From the NCBI RefSeq assembly GCF_000765745.2, contig NZ_JRPC02000006.1, forward strand, positions 1 through 64,000: DNA of 64,000 bases, written 5' to 3'. The position numbers were made by a program, and so were the translations under genes. The DNA comes from Helicobacter apodemus. Lineage in GTDB: Bacteria; Campylobacterota; Campylobacteria; Campylobacterales; Helicobacteraceae. Of this stretch, positions 45,925 through 55,378 are shown piece by piece (position 1 is the first letter of the stretch; each line of letters begins with the position of its first letter). The notes under the pieces were generated by a model that saw only the letters and a program-made list of their open reading frames with translations, did not search any database and was not told the DNA's origin.

Positions 45925-47778
45925 ATGGTTGATTATGGTATTCAATATTGGGCAAATGATGATTTTTTTATTGAAGATGGTCGTGTTAAAGTGAATTATA
46001 AAAATAGTCCTGCACTTATTGAAATTGTAAAGAAGGCTAGAGAGGATGGATATAGGGGTCCTTTGCTTATCCGCTTTCCCCATTTGATAAAAAAACAAAT
46101 CGAAAAGATTTTTCAGAGTTTTGAAGATTCTATTAAAGAAAATCATTACAAAGGGGAGTTTAAGGCTGTATTCCCTATTAAAGTTAATCATTATCCTAAT
46201 TTTATTTTACCCTTAATGGAATTAACGCAAAAACGTTGCTATGGGTTAGAAGCTGGAAGTAAATCAGAGCTTATTATTGCTATGGCATATACTAATGCTA
46301 ATGCTCCTATTACGGTTAATGGATTTAAGGATAAAGAAATGATTTCTTTAGGTTTTATTGCTGCAAAAATGGGACACGATATTACCTTAACCATTGAGGG
46401 ATTAAATGAGCTTGAAACCATTATTGAAGTAGCAAAGACTATGGGGAAGCCTTACCCAAAGATTGGATTGAGAATAAGACTTCATAGCACAGGGGCTGGA
46501 GCTTGGGCGAAAAGCGGAGGATTCCATTCTAAATTTGGTTTGAGTGCAACAGAACTTGTAGAAGCTATTGATTTGCTTAAAAAAAATCATCTTTTAGAAC
46601 AATTTATGATGATTCATTTCCATATTGGGAGCCAAATTAGCGATATTTCACCTTTAAAGAAAGCTTTAAGGGAGTCTGGGAATATTTATGCAGAATTGCG
46701 AAAAATGGGGGCTAAGAATCTAAGATATGTGAATATTGGCGGAGGATTAGCTGTAGAATATACACAATATGAAAATCACCAAAACCGCAACTATACTTTA
46801 GCAGAATTTAGCGGTGATGTTGTTTTCACACTTAAAGAAATCGCTAAAAACAAAAAAGAGCCCGAGCCGGATATTTTCATCGAATCTGGACGCTATGTTT
46901 GTGCTAATCACGCAGTGCTTATTAGTCCTGTTTTAGAGCTTTTTTCACAAGAATATGATGAAAAAGCTTTGCGTTTAAAAGAGAAAAATCCTCCCTTAAT
47001 TGAAGAGCTTTATGATTTATACAATAGTATTGTAGAAAAAACTGCCATTGAATATTTGCACGATAGTTTAGAGCATATGGAATCTCTTTTAACACTTTTT
47101 GATTTGGGTTATATTGATTTGCAAGATAGGAGTAATACAGAGGTTTTAGTGCATTTAATTATTAAAAAGGTGATTAAAATTTTAAAGTATAAAAATCATC
47201 GTGATATTATTAGGATTCAAGAACAAGTACAAGAGAGGTATTTGTTAAATTGTAGTTTTTTTCAGAGCTTACCAGATTATTGGGGCTTAGGACAAAACTT
47301 CCCTGTTATTCCACTTGATAAACTTAATAAGCGACCTACAAGAAGTGCAAGTTTATGGGATATTACCTGTGATAGTGATGGAGAGATTGCATTTAATAAA
47401 AACACTCCTTTGTTCTTACACGATATTGATGTGAATAAAGAGGAATATTTTTTAGGATTTTTCTTAGTTGGGGCTTATCAAGAAGTGCTTGGAATGCGAC
47501 ATAATCTTTTTACGCACCCAACAGAATTAAGTGTGGTTTTTGATGAAAAAGGAGAATATAGCATTGAAAATCTCTTAGAAGCACAAACGATTTTAGATGT
47601 ATTAGATGATTTAGATTATGATACCAAAGAAATTGAGAGACGATTAAAGCAAAAGCTTGAAGAAAGTGAAGAGATACCTGATGATTCCAAAAAAGAAGTT
47701 TTAGGGCAACTTTATGTAATGCTTAGTGAGAATGGATATTTACGGACTGTTTTTAAGGGTGAGGGGGCTATATTATGA
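45925..47778 (+). CDS. speA: Biosynthetic arginine decarboxylase
   Basis: The 617-residue PLP enzyme converts arginine to agmatine, the first step to putrescine and spermidine. It shows the PLP-lysine segment FPIKVNHYP (about 72-80), the HFHIGSQ block, the NIGGGLAVEY loop and IESGRYVCANHA. Length and motifs fit the alanine-racemase-fold SpeA family. With argJ in the same genome, arginine made in the cell could feed polyamines. It overlaps cysE by four bases. Confidence 0.95.
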   Translation: MVDYGIQYWANDDFFIEDGRVKVNYKNSPALIEIVKKAREDGYRGPLLIRFPHLIKKQIEKIFQSFEDSIKENHYKGEFKAVFPIKVNHYPNFILPLMELTQKRCYGLEAGSKSELIIAMAYTNANAPITVNGFKDKEMISLGFIAAKMGHDITLTIEGLNELETIIEVAKTMGKPYPKIGLRIRLHSTGAGAWAKSGGFHSKFGLSATELVEAIDLLKKNHLLEQFMMIHFHIGSQISDISPLKKALRESGNIYAELRKMGAKNLRYVNIGGGLAVEYTQYENHQNRNYTLAEFSGDVVFTLKEIAKNKKEPEPDIFIESGRYVCANHAVLISPVLELFSQEYDEKALRLKEKNPPLIEELYDLYNSIVEKTAIEYLHDSLEHMESLLTLFDLGYIDLQDRSNTEVLVHLIIKKVIKILKYKNHRDIIRIQEQVQERYLLNCSFFQSLPDYWGLGQNFPVIPLDKLNKRPTRSASLWDITCDSDGEIAFNKNTPLFLHDIDVNKEEYFLGFFLVGAYQEVLGMRHNLFTHPTELSVVFDEKGEYSIENLLEAQTILDVLDDLDYDTKEIERRLKQKLEESEEIPDDSKKEVLGQLYVMLSENGYLRTVFKGEGAIL

Positions 47779-48482
47779 ATTATGCTACGACTTTATGGGG
47801 GACAATTAAAGAGGACTTTAAAGTAATATTAGAAAAAGATCCTGCTATTAATTCTAAAATAGAATTATTTTTTAATTATCCTGGATTAATAGCTTTAGTC
47901 CATTATCGTTTTGCGCATAGTCTTTATAATAAAGGTTTTAAAGTCTTAGCAAGGGTTATAATGGGAATTACACAATGGCTTACTAATGTTGATATTCATC
48001 CAGCTTGTAAGATAGGGCATAGAGTGTTTATTGATCATGGTATTGGGGTAGTGATTGGAGAGACTGCTGAAATTGGTAATGAAGTAACGATTTATCAAGG
48101 GGTGAGTTTGGGTGGTGTGAGTTTAGAGAAAGTCAAGAGACACCCAACTATTGAAGATTCTGTGATTATTGGAGCAGGTGCAAAAGTGCTTGGGAATATT
48201 GTTGTTGGGGCTAATTCTAAAATTGGTGCAAATTCTGTCGTTATCCGATCTGTTGCTCCAAACTCTACGGCTGTTGGGATTCCAGCTAAGGCAGTGATTA
48301 AAGGGAATAGTGATGATTTAAATAAAATACCTGATATTAGTTATCAGCTTTTTTGCTATATTTATAAACGTTTAGAAATATTACAAAAAGATTCCCAATT
48401 AAGCCAAGAAACATTAGAAGAAATCAATGATTTAAACAAAGTTTATAAAGAATTCTTGAAGATAATTCAGCAATTTTCTTAA
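47775..48482 (+). CDS. cysE: Serine O-acetyltransferase CysE
   Basis: The 235-residue enzyme makes O-acetylserine for cysteine synthesis. The C-terminal left-handed beta-helix has hexapeptide repeats and the catalytic segment HRVFIDHGIGVVIGETAEIG with its His/Asp pair; GVSLGGV follows. Its ATG overlaps the speA stop as ATGA. The 278 bases after it hold no recognisable gene; they are AT-rich and end in the tkt ribosome site. Confidence 0.95.
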   Translation: MNYATTLWGTIKEDFKVILEKDPAINSKIELFFNYPGLIALVHYRFAHSLYNKGFKVLARVIMGITQWLTNVDIHPACKIGHRVFIDHGIGVVIGETAEIGNEVTIYQGVSLGGVSLEKVKRHPTIEDSVIIGAGAKVLGNIVVGANSKIGANSVVIRSVAPNSTAVGIPAKAVIKGNSDDLNKIPDISYQLFCYIYKRLEILQKDSQLSQETLEEINDLNKVYKEFLKIIQQFS

Positions 48483-48760
48483 ATTTTTAAGTGATAGTTA
48501 GGTTTTATAGATTAAGTGTTGTTATTGTAAAATCCATTTTTTCAAATTTTGTAATAGGGACTTATTAGCTTTAAAGTAGGGCATAAGTAGAGAATTAAAT
48601 TTAGTGCTTAATAAAAGTAGATTATAAGAAAACTTGTTTTTTAATGAATAATAAGGTGGTTATTGCAAAGTTTTTAAAAGATATAAGATTTTTGCGAAAA
48701 TGAGACTTTAAAAGCAAAATTTCAAAACTTGTTACTAAAGGTTCAAGATGAGGGGAGATA

Positions 48761-50683
48761 ATGTTAGATAAAAATGAGATTAATGAATATCAGTTAATGG
48801 CAAATACTTTAAGATTCCTTTGTGCTGATATGGTGCAAGAAGCCAATAGTGGGCATCCGGGTGCTCCTATGGGATTAGCAGATATTGCTGTTACTTTAGG
48901 TTATCATCTGCGATTAAGCCCTAAGAATCCTTTATGGATTAATCGTGATAGAGTAGTTTTTAGTGGAGGGCATATAAGTGCTTTAATTTATAGTTTATTA
49001 CACTTATGGGGGTTTGATGTAAGTTTAGAGGATTTAAAGAGTTTTAGAAAAATAGGCTCTAAAACCCCCGGTCATCCAGAATATAAACATACACAAGGAA
49101 TTGACATTACTACAGGTCCTCTAGGACAGGGTATTGCTAATGCAGTGGGCTTTGCTATGGCGGGGAAATTAGCGAGTTTTTTATTAGATGATAAGCTTAT
49201 TTCTCATAAGGTTTATTGTTTATGTGGTGATGGGGATTTACAAGAGGGTATTTCGTATGAGGCTGCCTCCTTAGCGGGATTGCATCAATTAAATAATTTG
49301 ATTGTTATTTATGATAGTAATAATATTACGATTGAAGGGGATTGCAAGATAGCTTTTAATGAGGATATTAAAATGCGTTTTGCCGCTCAAGGTTGGGAAG
49401 TATTTGAAATTGATGGGCATAATTTTTTAGCCATTGATTTAGCCTTAAATAATGCAAAGTTAAGTGATAAGCCTTCTTTAATTATCGCTAAAACACAAAT
49501 AGCCAAAGGTTCCATTAATCTTTGTGGCTCTCATAAAGCTCACGGAGCACCCTTAGGTGAAGCAGAGATAGAAGAATCCAAAAAAGCCTTAGGATTTAAC
49601 CCTAAAGAGAAGTTTTTTATCCCTCCTTCTTGTGCTATTCGCTTTAGAAATACTCAAGAATTAGGGGAATTAGCTAATAAACAATGGCAGGAGATTTATG
49701 CTAACCATCCTAAAAAAGATTTGTTACAGAGGCTATTAAACCCAGATTTTAACGCTATTATTTACCCAACATTTAAAGAAGGGGGAAGTATTGCAACGCG
49801 TTCTAGCAATGGAGAGATTTTAAATGCTATTGCGAAGTCATTAGAAGGGTTTATTGGGGGGAGTGCGGATTTAGCACCTTCTAATAATACAGAATTAAAG
49901 GGTATGGGTGATTTCCCTAAAGGACGTAATTTTCATTTTGGCATTAGGGAGCATTGTATGGGGGCTATTTGTAATGGTTTAGCTAATTATGGGATTTTTT
50001 TACCCTTTAGTGCAACCTTTTTTGTTTTTAGTGATTATTTAGTCCCTAGTGTGCGGATAGCGGCTCTTATGAATAGTAAAGTATTTTATATTTGGACACA
50101 CGATAGCATAGGCGTAGGAGAGGATGGTGCAACCCATCAACCCATCGAGCAATTAAGCCATTTTAGGGCTATGCCAAATTTAAAGGTTTTTCGTCCTGCA
50201 GATGCTAATGAAAATATCGCAGCTTGGCAATGTGCTTTTGAAATTGAGGGTCCCTGTGCTTTTGTGCTAAGCCGACAGAATCTTAGGACTTTAGAAAAAG
50301 TCCATAAAGAGGAGGTTAAAAAGGGTGCGTATGTAAAACAAAAATCTACAAAACCTCTTAGAGTTACCCTTTTAGCAAGTGGTAGTGAAGTAAGCTTAGC
50401 CTTAGAATGTGCTTTAAGATTAGAGGAAGAAAATATAGGAGTTCAAGTCGTAAGTGTGCCTTGTTTGGATTTGTTTTTGGAGCAAGATAAAAGCTATCAA
50501 GATTTTTTATTGCAAGGTAAAGTGGTTGTGCTTGAAGCTAGTCGAGGTTTAGAATGGGGGGCTTTTGCCGATGAGATGATTGGCATAGATAGGTTTGGGG
50601 CTAGTGGTAAAGGGGAGGAGCTTTTTGCGTATTTTGGATTGAGTGTAGAAAATGTTGTAAAAATTATTAAAGGGATTTTATAA
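48761..50683 (+). CDS. tkt: Transketolase
   Basis: The 640-residue thiamine-diphosphate enzyme has GHPGAPMGLADI, the TDP-binding CGDGDLQEG...SNNITIEG region and the C-terminal REHCMGAICNG and HDSIGVGEDGATHQP segments typical of transketolase. It moves two-carbon units in the non-oxidative pentose phosphate pathway. GAGGGGAGATA lies just before the ATG. addB follows without a gap, as in H. pylori. Confidence 0.96.
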   Translation: MLDKNEINEYQLMANTLRFLCADMVQEANSGHPGAPMGLADIAVTLGYHLRLSPKNPLWINRDRVVFSGGHISALIYSLLHLWGFDVSLEDLKSFRKIGSKTPGHPEYKHTQGIDITTGPLGQGIANAVGFAMAGKLASFLLDDKLISHKVYCLCGDGDLQEGISYEAASLAGLHQLNNLIVIYDSNNITIEGDCKIAFNEDIKMRFAAQGWEVFEIDGHNFLAIDLALNNAKLSDKPSLIIAKTQIAKGSINLCGSHKAHGAPLGEAEIEESKKALGFNPKEKFFIPPSCAIRFRNTQELGELANKQWQEIYANHPKKDLLQRLLNPDFNAIIYPTFKEGGSIATRSSNGEILNAIAKSLEGFIGGSADLAPSNNTELKGMGDFPKGRNFHFGIREHCMGAICNGLANYGIFLPFSATFFVFSDYLVPSVRIAALMNSKVFYIWTHDSIGVGEDGATHQPIEQLSHFRAMPNLKVFRPADANENIAAWQCAFEIEGPCAFVLSRQNLRTLEKVHKEEVKKGAYVKQKSTKPLRVTLLASGSEVSLALECALRLEEENIGVQVVSVPCLDLFLEQDKSYQDFLLQGKVVVLEASRGLEWGAFADEMIGIDRFGASGKGEELFAYFGLSVENVVKIIKGIL

Positions 50684-52927
50684 GTGAGTCTTCAAACCCT
50701 TTATTTGTTTTCTACTTCAAGGGCTATTAAATTTTTCTATCAAAATCATCAAGGTTTTTTGCCTAGCACCCAGAGTATTGGGGAGTTTTTGGAATTTATT
50801 TTAAGGGTTGAAAATAAAGTTAAGATTCCAGATTTTTTACGCCTTATTTATCTCTATGAAGCCATTAGAGAGAATCAAACTAAGAGTTTTGGAGAGTTTG
50901 CAAAGAATTTTTCACAATTTCTTTTAAATTCTAGTTTTTTTTTGAAGTTTTATGATGAGCTATGTGCAGAGTGTATAGTATTAGAACAGCTAGAGAAACT
51001 TGATATTTATGCCTTTTATGATGATCACTTGAAAGTATTAAAAGCTATTTTTAAAACCTATAAGCAAAAGTTAGATTCTAATGGATTTTTTGATAAATAT
51101 TTTTTAGAGGATTTTAAAATTACTTTTGATCTTTTAAAAAATTATCATCAAATTGAAATTGCTTTAGATGGGTTTTTAAGTCGATTTGAAATGTTGGTTT
51201 TTGAGGAGATTTCTTTTTATAAGCCTGTTTTTTTTAAGCTTGATATTCAAGTTTTTAATCAAAAGTATTATGAAAATCTTTTTAATCTCTCTTTAGATTT
51301 TGGTGAAGTTATGGTGAAATTAGAATCTCAAAAAATAGAAAAAGTTTTTTTTAAAAAAAATAGTGATGATAAAGCAGGGGCGATTCATATTTTACAAACC
51401 CCAGATAGAATTACCCAAGTTGGGGCTAGTTTTATGCAAATTGATAAATGGTTAGCTAAGGGTATTACACCAGAGGAAATTTGTGTGATTTTACCCAATG
51501 AGGATTTTATTAAATATCTTCAGCTTTTTGATAAAGCAAGGAATTTTAATTTTGCAATGGGTAAAAAAATAACAGAAACTTCCCTGTTTAAGCTTTTATT
51601 AGAATCTTTAGAAAAATTTAAAGACTTAGAATCTTTAGAGACTTTTTTGGCAGAATTTAAAGAAGAAACCCAAGAAGATAAAAAAGTTAAAACAAGATTT
51701 TACGAAGTTTTAGAGAAATTTTATTGTGGGCTAAAATATCTCCATCATTTATCCCCAAAAGATCAAATAGTGGCTTTTCTTTTTATGTTAGAGCAAGAAA
51801 GTTTGGATGATGTGGGGGGAGGTAGAATTAGTGTAATGGGGATTTTAGAGACAAGGGGAATAAGGTTTAATTATGTTTTAATTCCAGAATTTATAGAGGA
51901 AAATGTTCCCGCTTTAAGCCATAAAGATATTTTTTTAAATACTACAATACGGCAAAAAGTTGGGTTACCTACTAGGGTAGATAGGGAGAATTTACAAAAA
52001 TATTATTATTCGCAGCTTTTTAAAAGATCTAAAGAGGTATGGATTTTAACTCTTGATAACCAAGAGGATAAGCCCTCAAGGTTTTTATTAGATGAGAGGG
52101 TATTTTCGCAAAAACAAGTCTTAGAGGGTAATGTTTTAGCATTTGGGCAATATTTTTTGCGTGGGAGGGCGTTAAATTATCAAGAAGTGGAGATTATAGA
52201 GCCTTTAGAGCTTGAATTTAGTCCAACTAGTCTGGAGTGTTTCTTAACTTGTAAAAGGAAGTATTATTATCGCTACATACAAGGATTCAAAGAGAGAAAA
52301 GAGACTTTTAATATAGGAAGCAAAGTTCATAAGGCTTTGCAGGAGGGCTTTAGTGAGTTTTTAGAAAAAAGGGATTTTCAGCAAGTTATTCAAAAAACTT
52401 ATGAAAGTTTAGAAATTTCTTTAAATCAACAAGAAAAATTTTTAAGCCAATTAGCTAAAAAATATTTAGAAGTCTTTTTCAAAAAAGAGGAAAAAAGATT
52501 GCAAGAAGGGTGGATACCTTTAGCCCTTGAGAGGGAGTTTTCTATGAAATTTTGTGGCATTCCTTTTTATGGGAAGATAGATAGGATTGATAAAAGGGGT
52601 GAAGAAATTTTGATTTTAGATTATAAATATAAAAAAGAAATACAATGCGACACCCTCAAAAATTATGAAAAATCTAAAGATTTTCAACTTGCTATTTATG
52701 CTTTAGCGGTCAAAGAGTTTGGTTTAGGAGAATCTATTGAAGCTGCTTTTTATAGTATTTGCCAATCACAAATTGTTTATGAGGAAGTATTAGTGCAAAA
52801 GCAAGAATATTTATCCAAGTATTTAGCAGAGATTAAATCTAAGGCAAAAGCCATTTCTTTTGAGCTTACTTCCAAAAGGGAAGTTTGTAGAAATTGTGTG
52901 TTTATTTATCTTTGCAACCGCTATTAA
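50684..52927 (+). CDS. addB: AddB-type nuclease subunit
   Basis: The 747-residue protein starts at GTG right after the tkt stop. The N-terminal two thirds is an inactivated helicase fold without a Walker A motif. The C-terminal PD-(D/E)XK nuclease has GKIDRID and LDYKYKK (about 632-650). A Cys at about 517-521 (SLECFLTCKRKYYYRY) together with CRNCVFIYLC at the end gives the pattern of the AddB iron-sulphur staple. It pairs with AddA (2270) to process double-strand breaks. The last 26 bases overlap the gene on the other strand. Confidence 0.9.
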   Translation: MSLQTLYLFSTSRAIKFFYQNHQGFLPSTQSIGEFLEFILRVENKVKIPDFLRLIYLYEAIRENQTKSFGEFAKNFSQFLLNSSFFLKFYDELCAECIVLEQLEKLDIYAFYDDHLKVLKAIFKTYKQKLDSNGFFDKYFLEDFKITFDLLKNYHQIEIALDGFLSRFEMLVFEEISFYKPVFFKLDIQVFNQKYYENLFNLSLDFGEVMVKLESQKIEKVFFKKNSDDKAGAIHILQTPDRITQVGASFMQIDKWLAKGITPEEICVILPNEDFIKYLQLFDKARNFNFAMGKKITETSLFKLLLESLEKFKDLESLETFLAEFKEETQEDKKVKTRFYEVLEKFYCGLKYLHHLSPKDQIVAFLFMLEQESLDDVGGGRISVMGILETRGIRFNYVLIPEFIEENVPALSHKDIFLNTTIRQKVGLPTRVDRENLQKYYYSQLFKRSKEVWILTLDNQEDKPSRFLLDERVFSQKQVLEGNVLAFGQYFLRGRALNYQEVEIIEPLELEFSPTSLECFLTCKRKYYYRYIQGFKERKETFNIGSKVHKALQEGFSEFLEKRDFQQVIQKTYESLEISLNQQEKFLSQLAKKYLEVFFKKEEKRLQEGWIPLALEREFSMKFCGIPFYGKIDRIDKRGEEILILDYKYKKEIQCDTLKNYEKSKDFQLAIYALAVKEFGLGESIEAAFYSICQSQIVYEEVLVQKQEYLSKYLAEIKSKAKAISFELTSKREVCRNCVFIYLCNRY

Positions 52928-53405
52928 TAATTCTTAAAAGGCGATAAATAAAGAGTATAAATAAACTTGCCATAAGGACTTTAAAGACTAAAACAGATTG
53001 ATGATGCATAGTGGCAAAAGTTTCACTATAAAAAGATTCTTCCCCTAAACTTTGTGCTTCTACGATAAAGGGGGTGTAATAGAGGGTAAAAAGAAAAATC
53101 AAAATAACATTAATAAGTCCCAATAAAGGGGTAACTTTTTTTCTACAGACACTTAAAGTAAAGATTTCATAAATGAGGATATAGAGGGCTAAAATATTCA
53201 AGAGAACGTTAAGTTTTATGAAAATAGAAGTCATTAGGACTCCTGATTGAAATGTTGTGATTTCTAAATTTTTAACAATTTCTGCAGCACGAAAAATAGA
53301 AGAGGTTGCAAAAGCTCCACTTGCTAAAGCTGCTCCTAGAGAGACAGCAATAAGCAATAAATAGAGGGTTAAAAAGTAGGGGCGGAGTTTAAATAAATGT
53401 TGCAT
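52902..53405 (-). CDS. DUF4149-like four-helix membrane protein
   Basis: The 167-residue protein has four predicted membrane helices (about 10-32, 60-84, 92-112 and 138-160) and a first helix with GAALASGAFATSSIF, like the GxFxxxxxIF start of DUF4149/TMEM205-like proteins. No function is known. The tail overlaps the end of addB, and the start diverges from yaaA. The ATG lacks a strong ribosome site. Confidence 0.6.
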   Translation of the reverse strand: MQHLFKLRPYFLTLYLLLIAVSLGAALASGAFATSSIFRAAEIVKNLEITTFQSGVLMTSIFIKLNVLLNILALYILIYEIFTLSVCRKKVTPLLGLINVILIFLFTLYYTPFIVEAQSLGEESFYSETFATMHHQSVLVFKVLMASLFILFIYRLLRIINSGCKDK

Positions 53406-53420
53406 AACTTAAGCCTTTAA

Positions 53421-53429
53421 TGATAGAAT
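53421..53429 (+). promoter_or_regulatory. Extended -10 promoter of yaaA
   Basis: TGATAGAAT combines a TGn extension with TAGAAT (53424-53429), 29 bases before the yaaA ATG. Confidence 0.5.
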
Positions 53430-53458
53430 TTGCCAAAATTATAGCATAAGGGTGCAAA

Positions 53459-54214
53459 ATGTGGATTTTATTCTCACCTAGTGAAAAGAAAAGAACTTCC
53501 CATTCACAAGAAATACAAAGCAAAAAAGGGTTTTATAAGGATTTTTTAACCCCCAATTTAAAAGAAGTTTTAGATTCTTATCATGCTTTTTTAACAAGTG
53601 CAAGCGATGAAGAATTAAAGAGACTCTTAGGAGTTAAGAAGCTTAATATAGATGAAATAGCTTTATTGCAAAATATCTTTAAAACTCCGCTGTTGAAGGC
53701 TATTTTGCGTTATGATGGCGTAGCTTTTAGAGCCCTTGATTATGAAAATTTGCCTTTAAACTCTCAAGAATATATTGATAGGCAAGTTTTAATCTTTTCT
53801 AATCTTTTTGGTTTGTTGAGGGCTAATTGTTGTATTCCTTATTATGATGTAAAACAAGGGATCGGATTTTTGGAATTTGAGAGTAAAAAGTTTTATGCTA
53901 GTTATAAAGAAAAATATTTCCAATTTTTAGATAAAGAAAAAGAGATTTTAGATTTAAGGGCAGGATTTTATCAACAATGCCTCCCAATACCTCCTAAATT
54001 TTTAGTCTATGAGCCTATTTTTATAAAAAACCAAAAAAAGGTCAGCCATTATGCGAAATATTATCGGGGTATTTTGTTAAAAGAATGTGCAAATAAGAAT
54101 GTAAAAACCCTAAGTGAGTTAGAAAATTTGCTAATTGAGGGATTGAAGATTCTTGATATAAAGAGGGATATAACTACTTCTAAAGTCTTTATTTATTATG
54201 AAGTAACCCCTTAA
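53459..54214 (+). CDS. yaaA: UPF0246 protein YaaA
   Basis: The 251-residue protein starts LFSPSEKK, the family signature, and has VSHYAKYYRG in the C-terminal part. E. coli YaaA lowers free iron under peroxide stress and related proteins have a DNA-binding fold. ATG follows AAGGGTGCAAA. It lies just before fabG on the same strand, but fabG has its own promoter. Confidence 0.88.
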   Translation: MWILFSPSEKKRTSHSQEIQSKKGFYKDFLTPNLKEVLDSYHAFLTSASDEELKRLLGVKKLNIDEIALLQNIFKTPLLKAILRYDGVAFRALDYENLPLNSQEYIDRQVLIFSNLFGLLRANCCIPYYDVKQGIGFLEFESKKFYASYKEKYFQFLDKEKEILDLRAGFYQQCLPIPPKFLVYEPIFIKNQKKVSHYAKYYRGILLKECANKNVKTLSELENLLIEGLKILDIKRDITTSKVFIYYEVTP

Positions 54215-54220
54215 TTTAGG

Positions 54221-54226
54221 TATAAT
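54221..54226 (+). promoter_or_regulatory. -10 box of fabG
   Basis: A perfect TATAAT (GGTATAATAC) lies 24 bases before the fabG start codon and just after the yaaA stop. No -35 is obvious. Confidence 0.55.
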
Positions 54227-54250
54227 ACACCTTTATTTTTAAGGATTATT

Positions 54251-54994
54251 ATGAAGTTTTATGGTAAAAATGTTTTAATTACGGGTTCTAGTAAAGGGAT
54301 TGGGGCTGATATTGCAAGATTGCTTGCACAAATGGGATTAAAAGTATGGATTAATTATCGCTCTAAACCCGAAGTTGCAGATAGTCTAAAAAATTCAATT
54401 GAAAAACAAGGTGGCAAAGCAGCTGTTATTTGCTTTGATGCTACTAATGAAGCACAATTTATAGAGGCTTTAGCACTTATTGCTAATAGTGATGGGGAGT
54501 TAGGTTATTTAGTTAATAATGCAGGTATTACTAATGATAAGCTTTCAATGCGTATGAAAGTAGAGGAATTTAATGCTGTATTAGATGCTAATTTACTCTC
54601 TTGTTTTATTGGTTGTAAAGAGGCACTTAAAATTATGCGTAAGCAGGGCTATGGCAGTGTTGTTAATATTGCTTCTATTATCGGTGAGATTGGGAATATA
54701 GGGCAATGTAATTATGCAGCAAGTAAGGGTGGTATGATAGCTATGACAAAATCTTTTGCCAAAGAAGGTGGTAGCAAAAAAATTCGCTTTAATTGTGTTA
54801 CTCCGGGATTTATTCAAAGTGATATGACAAATAAACTTAAAGAAGAGATACAACAATCTTATATTGCTAATATTCCCTTGGGATGTTTTGGAAGCGGAGA
54901 GGAAGTAGCAGGAGCGGTTGCATTTTTGCTTTCTGATTATGCAAATTATATTACAGGAGAAGTTTTAAAGGTTAATGGTGGGTTGTATATGTAG
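54251..54994 (+). CDS. fabG: 3-oxoacyl-ACP reductase FabG
   Basis: The 247-residue short-chain dehydrogenase has the NADPH motif GSSKGIG (12-18), NNAG (about 92-95) and the catalytic Ser, Tyr and Lys in NIASIIGE...YAASKGG. The C-terminal GEVLKVNGGLYM is typical of FabG. It reduces 3-oxoacyl-ACP in each elongation cycle. AAGGATTATT precedes ATG. The order fabG-acpP-fabF-accA follows H. pylori. Confidence 0.96.
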   Translation: MKFYGKNVLITGSSKGIGADIARLLAQMGLKVWINYRSKPEVADSLKNSIEKQGGKAAVICFDATNEAQFIEALALIANSDGELGYLVNNAGITNDKLSMRMKVEEFNAVLDANLLSCFIGCKEALKIMRKQGYGSVVNIASIIGEIGNIGQCNYAASKGGMIAMTKSFAKEGGSKKIRFNCVTPGFIQSDMTNKLKEEIQQSYIANIPLGCFGSGEEVAGAVAFLLSDYANYITGEVLKVNGGLYM

Positions 54995-55024
54995 AAATTT
55001 GAAGTTTTTTAAGAAAAACTTAGC

Positions 55025-55030
55025 TACAAT
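55025..55030 (+). promoter_or_regulatory. -10 box of acpP
   Basis: TACAAT in AGCTACAATAC sits 44 bases before acpP, just after an AT-rich hairpin (55002-55021) that may slow transcription leaving fabG. Confidence 0.45.
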
Positions 55031-55074
55031 ACATTCTTTATTTTAAATATTGAAAAAATTAAGGAGAATGCTAT

Positions 55075-55308
55075 ATGGCAATATTTGATGATGTAAAAGC
55101 TGTGGTAGTAGAACAATTAAACGTAAATGAAGGTGAGGTTAAATCAGAATCTAAATTTGTTGATGATTTAGGAGCTGATTCTTTAGATGTTGTTGAATTG
55201 GTAATGGCATTAGAAGAGAAGTTTGAGATTGAAATTCCTGATGAAGATGCGGAGAATATTGCAACAGTAGGCGATGTGGTGGCTTATATTGAAAAGATAA
55301 AATCTTAA
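55075..55308 (+). CDS. acpP: Acyl carrier protein
   Basis: The 77-residue acidic protein has the phosphopantetheine site [12 protein letters not shown] with S36. AcpS (29876) would modify it. AAGGAGAATGCTAT precedes ATG. It carries growing acyl chains for FabG and FabF, encoded on either side. Confidence 0.98.
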   Translation: MAIFDDVKAVVVEQLNVNEGEVKSESKFVDDLGADSLDVVELVMALEEKFEIEIPDEDAENIATVGDVVAYIEKIKS

Positions 55309-55319
55309 ATTATATTTAA

Positions 55320-55343
55320 ATAGTATGTCTTTTGGCATACTAT
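55320..55343 (+). promoter_or_regulatory. Intercistronic hairpin between acpP and fabF
   Basis: ATAGTATG and CATACTAT form a perfect 8-base stem around an 8-base loop, 12 bases after the acpP stop. No U-run follows directly, so it is not a standard terminator. It may protect the abundant acpP message from 3' decay or reduce read-through to fabF. Confidence 0.55.
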
Positions 55344-55378
55344 AAAAAGTATTTTATTAAAGTTTTTAAGGGAGAGGT

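Noticed and set aside
45883-46191. Minus-strand 102-codon ORF over the start of speA
   Set aside because: It overlaps the conserved N-terminus of SpeA and its promoter; shadow frame.
48483-48760. 278-base gap before tkt as a site for a small RNA or riboswitch
   Set aside because: AT-rich without a stable stem set or known aptamer pattern visible; only the tkt ribosome site is clear.
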